Counted from the first letter of the stretch, positions 36,010-45,339 are shown. The stretch: 64,000 nucleotides of DNA from Butyricimonas synergistica DSM 23225 (GCF_000379665.1 NZ_KB903368.1:1-64000), one strand, 5' to 3'. Numbers and translations are program-made. Notes: generated by a model from the letters alone, not told the origin.

Positions 36010-37524
36010 ATGATACGAATTGGTAAAAATATATGGTATTTAATATGTCTACTCGTTATGTGTGGATGTGGTGATTTCTTGGATGAGACGAGTCAGAACG
36101 AGATGAGGCCGAGTTCGGCGGATGATTTGCAGCAATTGTTGATGGGGGAGGTTTACGTTGCCGGACATAGTGAAAACGTGTTCCACATGTACCTGGATAT
36201 GATGACGGATGATGTCACTTGCGTTTATTCTAAAGACCAGATGGTGCAGCAATATTATAAGCGGTATTTGCCGGTGTATGCCTGGCAGTCTGATATGTTT
36301 GAACAATTGGAGAGTGGCGGTGTGCAAGGAGCAGATACGTACGAACATTATTATCGGGCGATAAAAGGGTGCAATGTTGTTTTGGATATGCTCGACAAAG
36401 TGACGGGAACGGAAGCCCAGAAAGCCAATGTTAAAGGGCAGAGCTTGGCCATGAGGGGATATTTTTACTTCATGTTGGTGAATCTTTTCGCGAAGCCTTA
36501 TAATGCGGAGGGTATTGATGTGGAAAAGGCACCCGGGGTACCTTTAATCACCTCATCGGAGGTTTCGGACGATTACCCGAAACGGGCTTCTATCGCCAAG
36601 GTATATTCACAAATCGAGAGTGATTTATTGGAAGCGTTGCCACTTTTGGAGCAATTTGGAGTGGGGAATAGCAAATTCAAGGCTTCGGATGTGTTCTGTT
36701 ACAATTTGTTGTCGCGGTTATATCTTTATATGGAAAAGTGGGACGAGGCTGAGAAGTATGCTTCCTTGGGCTTGAAGAAAAAATCTTCGTTATTTGATTT
36801 GGCAAATGCCCCGTGGCAGACTTGGGGAATGATTTACGCCCCAAATGAAAATATATACGGGCGGAAAAGTGAAGAGGTGATATGGTTGGGATACGGGAAT
36901 AGTTATCAGTATGATTTTGCTCAGTCTGGATTTACTTTTGTTCCCTCGACCGAGTTGGTGCAATTGTATGATTTTACGGAAAGTAACGTGAATAATCGGG
37001 GGGATTTACGTTTGCGCTATTATTATGAATACGCACGCGATTTTTTCTCCACGCCGGCTGTAATTAAGATCAAATATGGAATACGAAAAGAGTATACGGT
37101 GGAGACGAATTACCCGATTAAAGGGATGCGTGTGGCTGAACTTTATTTGAACCGGGCAGAAGCGAATATTCGTCGTTATCTTCGTGACGGAGATGAAAGT
37201 TTGAGGAAGTCAGCCTTGAATGATTTGAATACGTTGCGTTCTCATCGTTATGATACTCGTAACGAGAGTTATGATGATGTAGATTATTCCGGGGAGGCGT
37301 TGTTAACATTTTATCAAGAAGAACGTCGGCGCGAACTTGCGTTCGAGGATCATCGTTGGTTTGACTTGAGAAGATATGGAATGCCGGAGATTAGACACGA
37401 GTATCAAGCGAGTGAGACAGATGTGCCTGTTACTTACGTGCTTCCGCGAGGCGGAGATCGTTACGTGCTCCCGATTCCTCGTTCGGCTTTGGATAAGAAT
37501 TTCAATTTGGAAGTAAATCCTTGA
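36010..37524 (+). CDS. SusD/RagB-family outer-membrane lipoprotein, locus 1
   Basis: This 504-residue surface lipoprotein is the ligand-binding lid of the SusC pore. The lipobox is LLVMCGCGDFL (Cys about 19). The helical TPR core is shown by YEHYYRAIKGCNVVLDML and GQSLAMRGYFYFMLVNLFAKPYN. The C-terminal SusD mark is YQEERRRELAFEDHRWFDLRRYG, followed by YVLPIPRSALDKN. TTG 36004 is possible, but ATG 36010 is chosen. At about 500 residues it is on the short side for SusD. The ligand is not readable. Confidence 0.94.
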   Translation: MIRIGKNIWYLICLLVMCGCGDFLDETSQNEMRPSSADDLQQLLMGEVYVAGHSENVFHMYLDMMTDDVTCVYSKDQMVQQYYKRYLPVYAWQSDMFEQLESGGVQGADTYEHYYRAIKGCNVVLDMLDKVTGTEAQKANVKGQSLAMRGYFYFMLVNLFAKPYNAEGIDVEKAPGVPLITSSEVSDDYPKRASIAKVYSQIESDLLEALPLLEQFGVGNSKFKASDVFCYNLLSRLYLYMEKWDEAEKYASLGLKKKSSLFDLANAPWQTWGMIYAPNENIYGRKSEEVIWLGYGNSYQYDFAQSGFTFVPSTELVQLYDFTESNVNNRGDLRLRYYYEYARDFFSTPAVIKIKYGIRKEYTVETNYPIKGMRVAELYLNRAEANIRRYLRDGDESLRKSALNDLNTLRSHRYDTRNESYDDVDYSGEALLTFYQEERRRELAFEDHRWFDLRRYGMPEIRHEYQASETDVPVTYVLPRGGDRYVLPIPRSALDKNFNLEVNP

Positions 37525-37548
37525 TGAATATGGTATTAATTAATTTGG

Positions 37549-38475
37549 ATGAAAATGGAAAAGATGAAATATAGTTTATTGATATTGTGCCTTGCTTGGG
37601 GTTTGTCAGGATGTTATCATGAAGACTCTTTACACGCTTCACCGGAAAAGGAAAACGTGTATAGCGAGTATGATTTGCCGCAAGGAGATCATGATTACGA
37701 TAAGATAATCGTGGAAATGTTCGAGAAATACAATACGTTATTTCTCTATAAATATAATCCGGTAGATGTTTATTATGACAAAGATAAATATCTAAATGGA
37801 ACGTATTTCCCCGAGCAAGACAGTACGGCAAGCGGACTTTTTTACGTGCCTTCGGATGAAGCGTGGGTGGGAAAACAGGTGGAATTGTTGCAGGAATTAT
37901 GGTTGAAGTATTATCCCGATGCATTCTTGAAACGCTTGCCGCTAAAGGTTTTCTTGGCTGATAGTTTGTATTCGGCAAAAAGCGGATTGGGAACACCCGT
38001 GGAACTTTTGAATACAACTTATTTGGTGCGCCGCGGCATTGATTACATTATGGTTACTTATGGTAGCAGTCGGATAGAAAAGATGACCCAGGCTGAGAAA
38101 TATGAATTCAAGAGATCGCTACATCGGGTATTCTTGGATCATTTGGATTTGCCGGTAACGTCGGAATTTGCCGAGGTTAGTAACTATACGATATTCTCGA
38201 ATACGAATAATAAAAAGTATATTCACTTTTATGGTTTTCTTAACTGGGAAAATTCAACGACACCACAAGATGACTGGTTCTCGTATATCGACGCGATTGT
38301 AGATCATCCGTACGATGAGTTGATTTCTGACGGGGAGTATGGTTATTTGCACCCGAGCAAAGATACGCAAAAGAGAATACTTCAAAAGTATAATATGGTG
38401 ATAGATTATTTTAAAAACAATTATCAAATTGACTTGCAAAAGATAAGCAACGATTTGTCAACTTTCGGGGAGTGA
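37549..38475 (+). CDS. Lipoprotein resembling SusCD-linked putative zinc metallopeptidases, catalytic motif not intact
   Basis: This 308-residue lipoprotein has lipobox AWGLSGCYHED (Cys about 24). Its place after susCD, length, and motifs (IIVEMFEKYNTLFLYKYNP, LPLKVFLADSLYS) resemble the putative zinc-binding metallopeptidases often found in such loci. However, the region expected to hold HExxH reads KRSLHRVFLDHLDLP (about 185-199): two His but no HExxH. It may therefore be a non-catalytic binding protein. Family assignment rests on recollection of layout rather than an alignment. It is 24 bp after susD and 38 bp before the ABC genes, so likely the same transcript. Confidence 0.55.
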   Translation: MKMEKMKYSLLILCLAWGLSGCYHEDSLHASPEKENVYSEYDLPQGDHDYDKIIVEMFEKYNTLFLYKYNPVDVYYDKDKYLNGTYFPEQDSTASGLFYVPSDEAWVGKQVELLQELWLKYYPDAFLKRLPLKVFLADSLYSAKSGLGTPVELLNTTYLVRRGIDYIMVTYGSSRIEKMTQAEKYEFKRSLHRVFLDHLDLPVTSEFAEVSNYTIFSNTNNKKYIHFYGFLNWENSTTPQDDWFSYIDAIVDHPYDELISDGEYGYLHPSKDTQKRILQKYNMVIDYFKNNYQIDLQKISNDLSTFGE

Positions 38476-38513
38476 GAGTCGTTTGTGGGATGATTTTTTA
38501 TATATAATAAATT

Positions 38514-39434
38514 ATGGAGAATGCAGTTTTAAAGATCGAGAATTTATCGCATCGTTATAGTGTGCAATGGGCTGTAAAGGATATTAGTTTTGAGATACCG
38601 GAAAGGGGAATTTTTGGTCTGCTTGGTTCCAATGGAGCGGGAAAATCAACGATAATGAATATCATGTGTGGGGTGTTGAGACCCACGCAAGGGAATGTTT
38701 GGATAAAGGGTATCTCCATGACGGAGCATGCGGTGGAAGCGAAACGTTATATCGGATTTTTGCCTCAAAATCCGCCTGTGCAGACGGAATTGACCGTAAA
38801 TGAATATCTCTCTTATTGCGCGGGATTGCGTGATGTGCCAAGAAGAGAGGTGCAAAAAGCGGTAGATAAGGTCATGGATCGTTGTGCGATTTCTCATTTT
38901 AAAAAGCGTGTGATAAAAAATTTGTCAGGGGGATACCGCCAACGGGTGGGGATAGCGCAAGCTATAATACACAATCCTGATTTCGTGGTGTTGGATGAAC
39001 CTACCAATGGGCTTGATCCTAATCAGATTCTGGAAATTCGCCGTTTGGTGAAAGAAATCGCGGAAGAACGCACGGTGATGTTGTCGACTCACATGCTTTC
39101 GGAAGTTCAGGCATTGTGTAATGATATTCGTATGATAGAACAAGGACATGTTGTATTCGCGGGAACTGTTGATGATTTTAACAATTACATAACCCCTAAT
39201 TCGGCGGTTGCGACTTTGATGGCTATGCCAACGAGGGTTGAATTGCTAAAACTCCCGGGGGTAATTCGGGTCGAAGAGTTGGGTGGTCCGCGGTATCGTT
39301 TATTTTTTGAACGTTCTTCCGATGCGCTGGAACAGATCGTGGAAACATGTGTGAATCGAGGTTGGAGGTTGACAGAGATTAATCTCGAGAAGAGTTCATT
39401 GAATGATATATTTGCAGAATTGTCAAAAAAATAA
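38514..39434 (+). CDS. ABC transporter ATP-binding protein (GldA-like)
   Basis: This 306-residue ABC ATPase has Walker A GSNGAGKS (about 39-46), signature LSGGYRQRVG (about 135-144), Walker B FVVLDEPTNGLDP and switch His in MLSTHML. The extended C-terminal tail (about 220-306) is typical of GldA/CcmA-type subunits. It works with the permease/GldG fusion encoded 6 bp on. In gliding Bacteroidetes GldA-F-G form one transporter; here it follows a SusCD set, and gliding is not implied. Confidence 0.92.
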   Translation: MENAVLKIENLSHRYSVQWAVKDISFEIPERGIFGLLGSNGAGKSTIMNIMCGVLRPTQGNVWIKGISMTEHAVEAKRYIGFLPQNPPVQTELTVNEYLSYCAGLRDVPRREVQKAVDKVMDRCAISHFKKRVIKNLSGGYRQRVGIAQAIIHNPDFVVLDEPTNGLDPNQILEIRRLVKEIAEERTVMLSTHMLSEVQALCNDIRMIEQGHVVFAGTVDDFNNYITPNSAVATLMAMPTRVELLKLPGVIRVEELGGPRYRLFFERSSDALEQIVETCVNRGWRLTEINLEKSSLNDIFAELSKK

Positions 39435-39440
39435 TAGGGT

Positions 39441-41744
39441 ATGAGGAAAATTTACGAGATTTCAAAAACGGAGTTACAGACATTGTTTTATTCACCAATT
39501 GCTTGGCTTATTATTATAATTTTTGTATTTCAAATTAGCTTGGCGTTTACCTCCGCCTTGGACATGCGTGTAACACAGATGATGTTGGGGTATCGTACTC
39601 CGATGTTGACTCAGGATTTATTTGCCAATCCGGCAGGAGGACTCCTGTTTAACGTTCAGAATTATCTTTACCTGTATATTCCCTTGTTGACAATGGGGTT
39701 GATGAGTAGAGAATTGAGTAGCGGTTCAATCAAATTGCTTTATTCGTCTCCGGTGACTAACACCCAGATTATTTTAGGGAAGTATTTCTCCATGTTGGTG
39801 TATGCTTTGATATTGATTGCTATTGTTGGTATATACGTGATTTTTGGTTGTTGCGTGATCGAAAACGTGGAATGGCGTTGGCTGTTGACCGGTATGTTGG
39901 GATTGTACTTGTTGATATGTACTTATGCTGCCATCGGACTGTTCATGTCAAGTTTGACCGCCTATCAGGTTGTTGCCGCAATAGGAACGTTGGCGATTCT
40001 TGCCGTATTAAACTATGTCAAGATGATGTGGCAAGATATTGAGTTTGTGCGGGATATTACCTATTGGTTTTCAATGTCAGGACGTTCAACTTCATTCCTG
40101 TATGGTTTTATAGGTAGCGAAGACGTGCTTTATTTTTTAATTGTAATATTGCTTTTCCTTTCATTGACGATTGTTCGTTTGCAGGCTTGTAGACAAAAAG
40201 CTACCTGGACGACTTCCATTAGTAAGTACGTTGTGATTTTTGTCATTACGGTGGCTTTGGGATATATTACATCCCGGCCGGTCATGAAATCTTATTATGA
40301 TGCCACGACAACGAAAGCCAACACGTTGACTCCTAATAGTCAAAAAGTGATAGAACAGATGGATGGGGGATTGACGATTACAACTTACGTGAATTTGTTT
40401 GACGAAGTGGGGCAATCAATAGCTTTCCCTCGTTTTGTGAATATGGATATGTCTCGTTTTAGCCATTATTTGCGTTTTAAACCGGAGATCAAGTTGAAAT
40501 ATGTATATTATTATGATTCCATATATAATCCGAGTTTAGAGCAGCGCTTCCCTAACATGACAACTCAAGAACGGGCAGAGCGGTTGATGGAATTGTACAA
40601 GGTGAATCGTAAATTATTCTTGAAGCCGGGTGAAGTAGATAAATTAGTGGATCTTTCCGGAGAGGGTAAGAGATTTGTGCGGGAATTGGTCCGGGATAAT
40701 GGTGAGCGGACGTTTCTTAGAATTTTTAATGATTTCGAGAAATTACCTTCTGAAGCGGAAATTACCGCGGCATTTAAACGAATCACGATGAAACTACCGG
40801 TCGTGGGTTTCTTGGGAGGGCATGGTGAACGCTCGATTAAAGAAGATAATAATCGCAGTTATTCCGCTTTTGTGAATTACAAGTCATTTCGTCCCGCGTT
40901 GATTAATCAAGGTTTTGATGTCGAGGAGGTAACTTTGGAAAAACCTCTTCCGGCGCATATCCGGATTTTGGTGATTGCAGATCCTCTGCAAAAGTTTACC
41001 GAGGAGGAACAACGTAATTTAGAACAATATATTGAACGTGGAGATAATTTAGTAATCGCGACAGAACCGAAAAGACGTGATATTACAAGTTCTTTGTTGG
41101 AACGTTTCGGGGTGAAGTTTGTGCCGGGAATTTTGGCAAATTCCGGAGAGTATTCAAATTTAACGCAATCCCGTCCGATGATAGGTGTGAAAGATATTTC
41201 TGAATTGTATTTGTTAGATGGATTACGTCGTTGGGGAGCTGTCGTTTCTATGCCTGATGCTGTTGGTTTGGAATATTCGACAGATAAGGGATTTCATGTA
41301 ACAGAACTTCTCGCGACGGATTCACTTTCTTGGAATGAGTTGCAGACGACTGATTTTATGAACGAGGAGCAAAAGGCTACTTTTGACAGCAATCGTGGGG
41401 AAGAACAGAGAAGGCATGTGACTGGTTTGGTTTTGACTCGCAACGTGGGCGAAAAAGAGCAAAAGATTACTATTTTGGGTGATGCGGATTGTCTTTCCAA
41501 TGGAGAATTAAGTTCGGCACGAAGAGGTGTGCGAGCTTCGAATTTTACTCTTGTTCAGAGTCTATTCTTTTGGTTGTCTGATGGGGAAGTGCCGATTGAT
41601 GTGCGTAGACCGGTATTCCCCGATAATAATCTGCTTATCGGAGGAGATGATATGGGATGGATTTCCGTGGTATTTCAATGGCTCTTGCCTTGTTTTGTCT
41701 TGATTTTTGCAATAGTAATTTGGTTGAGAAGGAGAGGACGTTAA
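39441..41744 (+). CDS. Fused ABC-2 permease and GldG-like auxiliary protein
   Basis: This 767-residue protein joins what are often two proteins. The N-terminus (about 1-260) is an ABC-2 type permease with six hydrophobic helices (for example AWLIIIIFVFQISLAFTSAL, LLTGMLGLYLLICTYAAIGL) and the motif LSSGSIKLLYSSPVTNTQIILGK seen in GldF. Then comes a membrane segment and a large soluble GldG/ABC_transp_aux domain (about 290-720; GFLGGHGERSI, LVIADPLQKFTEEEQRNLEQYIERGDNLV). A final helix WLLPCFVLIFAIVIWL ends it. With the upstream ATPase it makes a complete transporter. Cargo and direction are unknown. Confidence 0.85.
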   Translation: MRKIYEISKTELQTLFYSPIAWLIIIIFVFQISLAFTSALDMRVTQMMLGYRTPMLTQDLFANPAGGLLFNVQNYLYLYIPLLTMGLMSRELSSGSIKLLYSSPVTNTQIILGKYFSMLVYALILIAIVGIYVIFGCCVIENVEWRWLLTGMLGLYLLICTYAAIGLFMSSLTAYQVVAAIGTLAILAVLNYVKMMWQDIEFVRDITYWFSMSGRSTSFLYGFIGSEDVLYFLIVILLFLSLTIVRLQACRQKATWTTSISKYVVIFVITVALGYITSRPVMKSYYDATTTKANTLTPNSQKVIEQMDGGLTITTYVNLFDEVGQSIAFPRFVNMDMSRFSHYLRFKPEIKLKYVYYYDSIYNPSLEQRFPNMTTQERAERLMELYKVNRKLFLKPGEVDKLVDLSGEGKRFVRELVRDNGERTFLRIFNDFEKLPSEAEITAAFKRITMKLPVVGFLGGHGERSIKEDNNRSYSAFVNYKSFRPALINQGFDVEEVTLEKPLPAHIRILVIADPLQKFTEEEQRNLEQYIERGDNLVIATEPKRRDITSSLLERFGVKFVPGILANSGEYSNLTQSRPMIGVKDISELYLLDGLRRWGAVVSMPDAVGLEYSTDKGFHVTELLATDSLSWNELQTTDFMNEEQKATFDSNRGEEQRRHVTGLVLTRNVGEKEQKITILGDADCLSNGELSSARRGVRASNFTLVQSLFFWLSDGEVPIDVRRPVFPDNNLLIGGDDMGWISVVFQWLLPCFVLIFAIVIWLRRRGR

Positions 41745-41786
41745 ATTTTTTGAATAGGGAAATTTCTTTGATTTAAGGAAAAAAGT

Positions 41787-41834
41787 AAGGTGTGTTGCTA
41801 TCCATGTAATAAAATGAGATGGGCGACACACCTT
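41787..41834. terminator. Possible bidirectional terminator of convergent genes
   Basis: AAGGTGTGT (41787-41795) and ACACACCTT (41826-41834) are perfect inverted copies. The inner bases pair partly (ATCCAT with ATGGG), leaving an AT-rich loop. The right arm overlaps the stop codon of the minus-strand ATPase gene. Confidence 0.5.
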
Positions 41835-43408
41835 TAAAAGTCAATAATCCATTCCCCAAGGTTACGTGTTTCTTTATTGAATGAAACACCGACTTTTACA
41901 AGTTGCCGCTTGTCGACCGTGTAGGGGATCAGGTATCCTTTTTCTTCAATTTGGCGGAGGGCGGTTTCTGCCGAACCGTTAAGTTTGAACTCGAAGACAT
42001 ATATGTAGTCGTTTGTTTTGACTACGGCATCGGCTCTGCCACGGGCACTTCGAACTTCTGTTTGGGTGTATTGTCCTAAAAGTTTGAACACGATGAAAAA
42101 GATGACCTGGTAATGGCGTTCCGTTTGGTCGTTTAACTCGTAAGGAATGTCCCCAAAGAAGGAACGCAGGCGGGTAAGAAAGGCTTCCACGTCGCCTTCC
42201 CGGAGTTCTCGAATAAATTTGCCGATATAGAATGCCGTGTTATTCTCGGAAACAGGCGTGTAGAACGAAGCTGCGAAATTGAGGAAACCGTATTTGACTT
42301 CTTCATTGGGAAACCCCAGTGTATAGGTTTGAAATTCTTCCTCGTATTTTTTGATCGTGAGGTAACCGCTCTGGTATACCATGGGAATGGGGTTGTTGAT
42401 GTCTGCCCGGTCGTCGCTGAGTGAGGCGGCGGGAACTTCAATACTATCCAATTGGCGTAAATCGAAATCGGTTTTCTTGAGCATTTCAACGAGGAAGGTC
42501 GGGGTGCCACTGGCGAACCAATAGCTGCCGAACATTCTCTTTTGTAGTGTGTTGAGCACGCTGAACGGGTTGAACATCGGGGTAAATTCCTTCCATGGAG
42601 TGAAGCGGTAACCGTCATACCGTCGGGCAAGTTCGTTTATGGCTTCTGCCGTGGTCATGCGGTTGTCTTGTGCCAGGCGTTCCAATTCGGGGGGAAATGT
42701 CGTTTCAATCTCCTTTTGGGTCATGCCGCACAAGGTATTGTATTCCACGTCAAAACTGATGTCGTTCAACTGGTTAAGGTTGCTGAATATTCCCATTTGG
42801 GCGAATTTCGTTACCCCCGTGATTAGAACGAATTGCAACCACGGGTCGGCATCTTTGAGAACCGTGTAGAAAGCGGTGAGTATCTCCCGGAAATCTTGTT
42901 GTAGTTGAGGGTTGTCAAAGCTTCGTAATAAAGGTTTGTCGTATTCATCAATAAGTACGACAACACGACGCCCTGTAGTTTCAAACGCTTTTTGAATTAC
43001 CGTCATGAAACGAATGGAGTAACTGGAATTAATATCCGTGATACCATAACGATTTTCCCATGCTGTCAACTGGCTCTCGAGAAGATTGATTAGTTTTTCT
43101 TTCGCATCGTATCTTTCCGCATTTAAACTGAGATGTAGTACCGGATATTCAAACCAGTCCTGTTCTAGTTTTTCGATAGCTAACCCTTGGAATAATTCCC
43201 GTTTACCCAGGAAATACGCTTCAAGCGTGGATAACAACAAGCTTTTGCCAAAACGACGGGGACGGCTAAGGAAACAGGGATTTCCCATTTTTGCCAACCT
43301 GTAGACAAGAGCGGTTTTATCTACATACAAGAAATTTTCTTCCCGTAGTTTTTGAAAGCTCTGAATCCCGATCGGGAATTTAGGGGGTAATGTCCTTAGC
43401 GTGTCCAT
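41834..43408 (-). CDS. AAA-ATPase-like protein with C-terminal PD-(D/E)XK nuclease domain
   Basis: This 524-residue protein belongs to the multicopy Bacteroidetes family with an AAA-ATPase-like N-terminus (PF09820 type) and PD-(D/E)XK nuclease-like C-terminus (DUF1703/PDDEXK_9 type). The start PIGIQSFQKLREENFLYVDKT is diagnostic, Walker A is SRPRRFGKSLLL (about 46-57) and Walker B is VVVLIDEYDKPL. The nuclease core is visible as ADAVVKTNDYIYVFEFKLNG (about 470-490; D and ExK), then RQIEEKGY. The role is unknown; mobile or defence functions have been guessed. It sits convergent to the first SusCD locus and divergent from the second. Confidence 0.88.
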   Translation of the reverse strand: MDTLRTLPPKFPIGIQSFQKLREENFLYVDKTALVYRLAKMGNPCFLSRPRRFGKSLLLSTLEAYFLGKRELFQGLAIEKLEQDWFEYPVLHLSLNAERYDAKEKLINLLESQLTAWENRYGITDINSSYSIRFMTVIQKAFETTGRRVVVLIDEYDKPLLRSFDNPQLQQDFREILTAFYTVLKDADPWLQFVLITGVTKFAQMGIFSNLNQLNDISFDVEYNTLCGMTQKEIETTFPPELERLAQDNRMTTAEAINELARRYDGYRFTPWKEFTPMFNPFSVLNTLQKRMFGSYWFASGTPTFLVEMLKKTDFDLRQLDSIEVPAASLSDDRADINNPIPMVYQSGYLTIKKYEEEFQTYTLGFPNEEVKYGFLNFAASFYTPVSENNTAFYIGKFIRELREGDVEAFLTRLRSFFGDIPYELNDQTERHYQVIFFIVFKLLGQYTQTEVRSARGRADAVVKTNDYIYVFEFKLNGSAETALRQIEEKGYLIPYTVDKRQLVKVGVSFNKETRNLGEWIIDF

Positions 43409-43496
43409 GGCTCCGTTTTTATGTTTGTTTTATGCAAAAGTAGTGTTTATATTTGAAATTTTGCCGGTGATTCGAGCAGAAAAGTTTGATCCTTCA

Positions 43497-43529
43497 TTTG
43501 GGGATATTATGAGAGAATCATTACTTTTG
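43497..43529 (+). promoter_or_regulatory. Housekeeping promoter of the second ECF sigma gene
   Basis: TTTG (43497-43500), 21 nt, then TACTTTTG (43522-43529). The -7 box ends 7 bases before the ATG at 43537, so the transcript would be nearly leaderless. Confidence 0.7.
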
Positions 43530-43536
43530 CGATATC

Positions 43537-44076
43537 ATGGGTGTTGTAATTAAGTCAGATAAGGAATTCGAGAAATTCTTCCGGGAGAATTTTCCAGCCG
43601 TGCAGGCGTTTATGCGGCGTTACACGGGTGACGATGAATTAGCGGCAGATTTGGCACAGGAGGCATTCATGCGGGTGTTCGAGCGGCGGGGAGAGATTGT
43701 TTCGGTGGAATTCGGGAAGGCTTTTTTATACACGGTGGCACGGCATCTATACTGGAACCATTGTAAACATCAGCGAGCGGTGGAGAATTATTTCGCGCAA
43801 TTGGATGAAAATGATACGGATGATTACAATTTTTTGGAAGAGGTGACCCGGCAGGAAACCATACGGATTTTATATGCGGCAATAGAGCAATTGCCTCCCC
43901 GGACTCGTGAAATCATTCAAATGAACCTAAAAGGTATGAATAATACGGAGGTCGCCGAAGAGTTGCAAATTTCCGTGAACACGGTGAAAGATTTGAAAAA
44001 GTCGGCTTACGTAACATTAAGAGGTTTATTATCAAAAAATTATTTCCTGGTATTGACTTTCCTTTTGGGGGATTGA
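43537..44076 (+). CDS. ECF-type sigma-70 factor (SusC/D regulator), locus 2
   Basis: This 179-residue sigma factor has region 2 (EKFFRENFPAVQAFMRRYTGDDELAADLAQEAFMRVFERRG, about 11-51) and region 4 (EQLPPRTREIIQMNLKGMNNTEVAEELQISVNTVKDLKKSA, about 115-155). It should activate the receptor operon downstream when released by the FecR-like protein encoded 93 bp on. A full housekeeping promoter stands just upstream. It differs clearly in sequence from the factor of locus 1, so the two loci are probably under separate signals. Confidence 0.93.
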   Translation: MGVVIKSDKEFEKFFRENFPAVQAFMRRYTGDDELAADLAQEAFMRVFERRGEIVSVEFGKAFLYTVARHLYWNHCKHQRAVENYFAQLDENDTDDYNFLEEVTRQETIRILYAAIEQLPPRTREIIQMNLKGMNNTEVAEELQISVNTVKDLKKSAYVTLRGLLSKNYFLVLTFLLGD

Positions 44077-44169
44077 GTGTTAAAATCGTCTTTTTTTGAA
44101 TTTTTTTTGTTGTTCTACCCACCCACTTTCGTGTTAAAGTAATCTCTAGGGTAAAATAGCAATAGATAT

Positions 44170-45339
44170 ATGGATTTATTAGAACGACGAATGAGGATTG
44201 CCCGGTTGATCGCGAAAGAACTGGCGGGAACGATCGGTGAGGGGGAACGGGAGGAATTATCCCGTTGGCTTGCGGAAGACGGGCGGCATCAAGAGGAGTA
44301 CGGGCGATTGAAAATGTCGTTGGAAGCAAACGACAGGGTGTGGGAGGAACAAGCCGCGGGACGTCGGATGACGGATGCCTATTGGGAGCGAGCGAAACGA
44401 CGGATCAGGAAACAACGGCGCATTGCGTGGAGTAAGTATGCAGCGGCGATTGTACTTCCATTGGCAATAACGGCTTTTTGGCTGATGAACCGGGAAACAC
44501 CGCGGGTGCAAGTACCCGTGCGGACGGCTGCCATCACTCATGGCGTCGTGAAGGCTCAATTGCAATTGGCCGATGGGCGTAAGGTGGAATTGAACGACAC
44601 GACACGCTTGCGTATAAAAGAAACGGGAGGTACCGAAATTCAAACATCGGACAAAATGGTGAAATACACGGGGTGTGATACCGTGGAGATGCCGTTGACC
44701 GGGGATAGGTATAACACGTTAGTCGTGCCTCGTGGAGGAGAGTTCGCCTTGGAACTGTCAGATGGTACCCGGGTTTGGTTGAATTCCGAATCAACCTTGA
44801 AATATCCCGTTCGTTTTGCGGGAAATCGGCGGGAAGTGGTGATGACAGGAGAAGGATATTTCGAGGTGGCAAAAGATGCAGGCAGGCCTTTTATTGTGGC
44901 GGTAAACGGGGTGAATGTGCGGGTCCTGGGTACGAGTTTTAATATTTCGGCGTACAATGAAAAAGTGGTTACTACCTTGGTCGAGGGAAAAGTCCAATTA
45001 CAAAAGGGAATAGATAGCGTGACCTTGACGCCTAATCAACAAGGTATATGGCAGGCAGGGAAGTCCGGATTTGAGGTTAAACGGGTTGAGGCTCGGAATT
45101 ATTCGTTGTGGCGTGAGGGAATTTTCTGTTTTGAGGATACGGACTTAGAAACAATTTTGGATGCTATGGCTCGTTGGTATAACGTGAATATTTTTTACGT
45201 GAACCCGGGTTTGAAGTCCATGAAATTCTCCGTGGAAGTGAAACGCTACGAGAATATAGAGCAGATATTGAGGAGAATAGAACAGACTAAACGTGTAAAA
45301 TTTGAGATAAAAGATAAAACTATATGCGTGTGTGAATGA
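44170..45339 (+). CDS. FecR-family anti-sigma factor, locus 2
   Basis: This 389-residue protein has a cytosolic N-terminus (about 1-85; GEREELSRWLAEDGRHQEEYGRLK), a membrane helix (YAAAIVLPLAITAFWLM, about 93-109), a periplasmic FecR domain (VPRGGEFALELSDGTRVWLNSESTLKYPVRF, about 185-215; MTGEGYFEVAKDAGRPFIV) and a DUF4974-type C-terminal domain (about 315-389). It should hold the ECF factor encoded upstream and take its cue from the STN domain of the receptor downstream. The gap to susC (81 bases) holds a hairpin at 45346-45373. Confidence 0.93.
   Translation: MDLLERRMRIARLIAKELAGTIGEGEREELSRWLAEDGRHQEEYGRLKMSLEANDRVWEEQAAGRRMTDAYWERAKRRIRKQRRIAWSKYAAAIVLPLAITAFWLMNRETPRVQVPVRTAAITHGVVKAQLQLADGRKVELNDTTRLRIKETGGTEIQTSDKMVKYTGCDTVEMPLTGDRYNTLVVPRGGEFALELSDGTRVWLNSESTLKYPVRFAGNRREVVMTGEGYFEVAKDAGRPFIVAVNGVNVRVLGTSFNISAYNEKVVTTLVEGKVQLQKGIDSVTLTPNQQGIWQAGKSGFEVKRVEARNYSLWREGIFCFEDTDLETILDAMARWYNVNIFYVNPGLKSMKFSVEVKRYENIEQILRRIEQTKRVKFEIKDKTICVCE

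Noticed and set aside
38514-41744. Gliding motility locus
   Set aside because: GldA/GldG-like genes alone are not evidence of gliding; no gldB, gldK-N or spr genes are in the window.
41834-43408. Stand-alone phage defence gene
   Set aside because: ATPase plus nuclease domains tempt this reading, but the family is a common multicopy one in Bacteroidetes with no shown defence role, and no defence neighbours are present.
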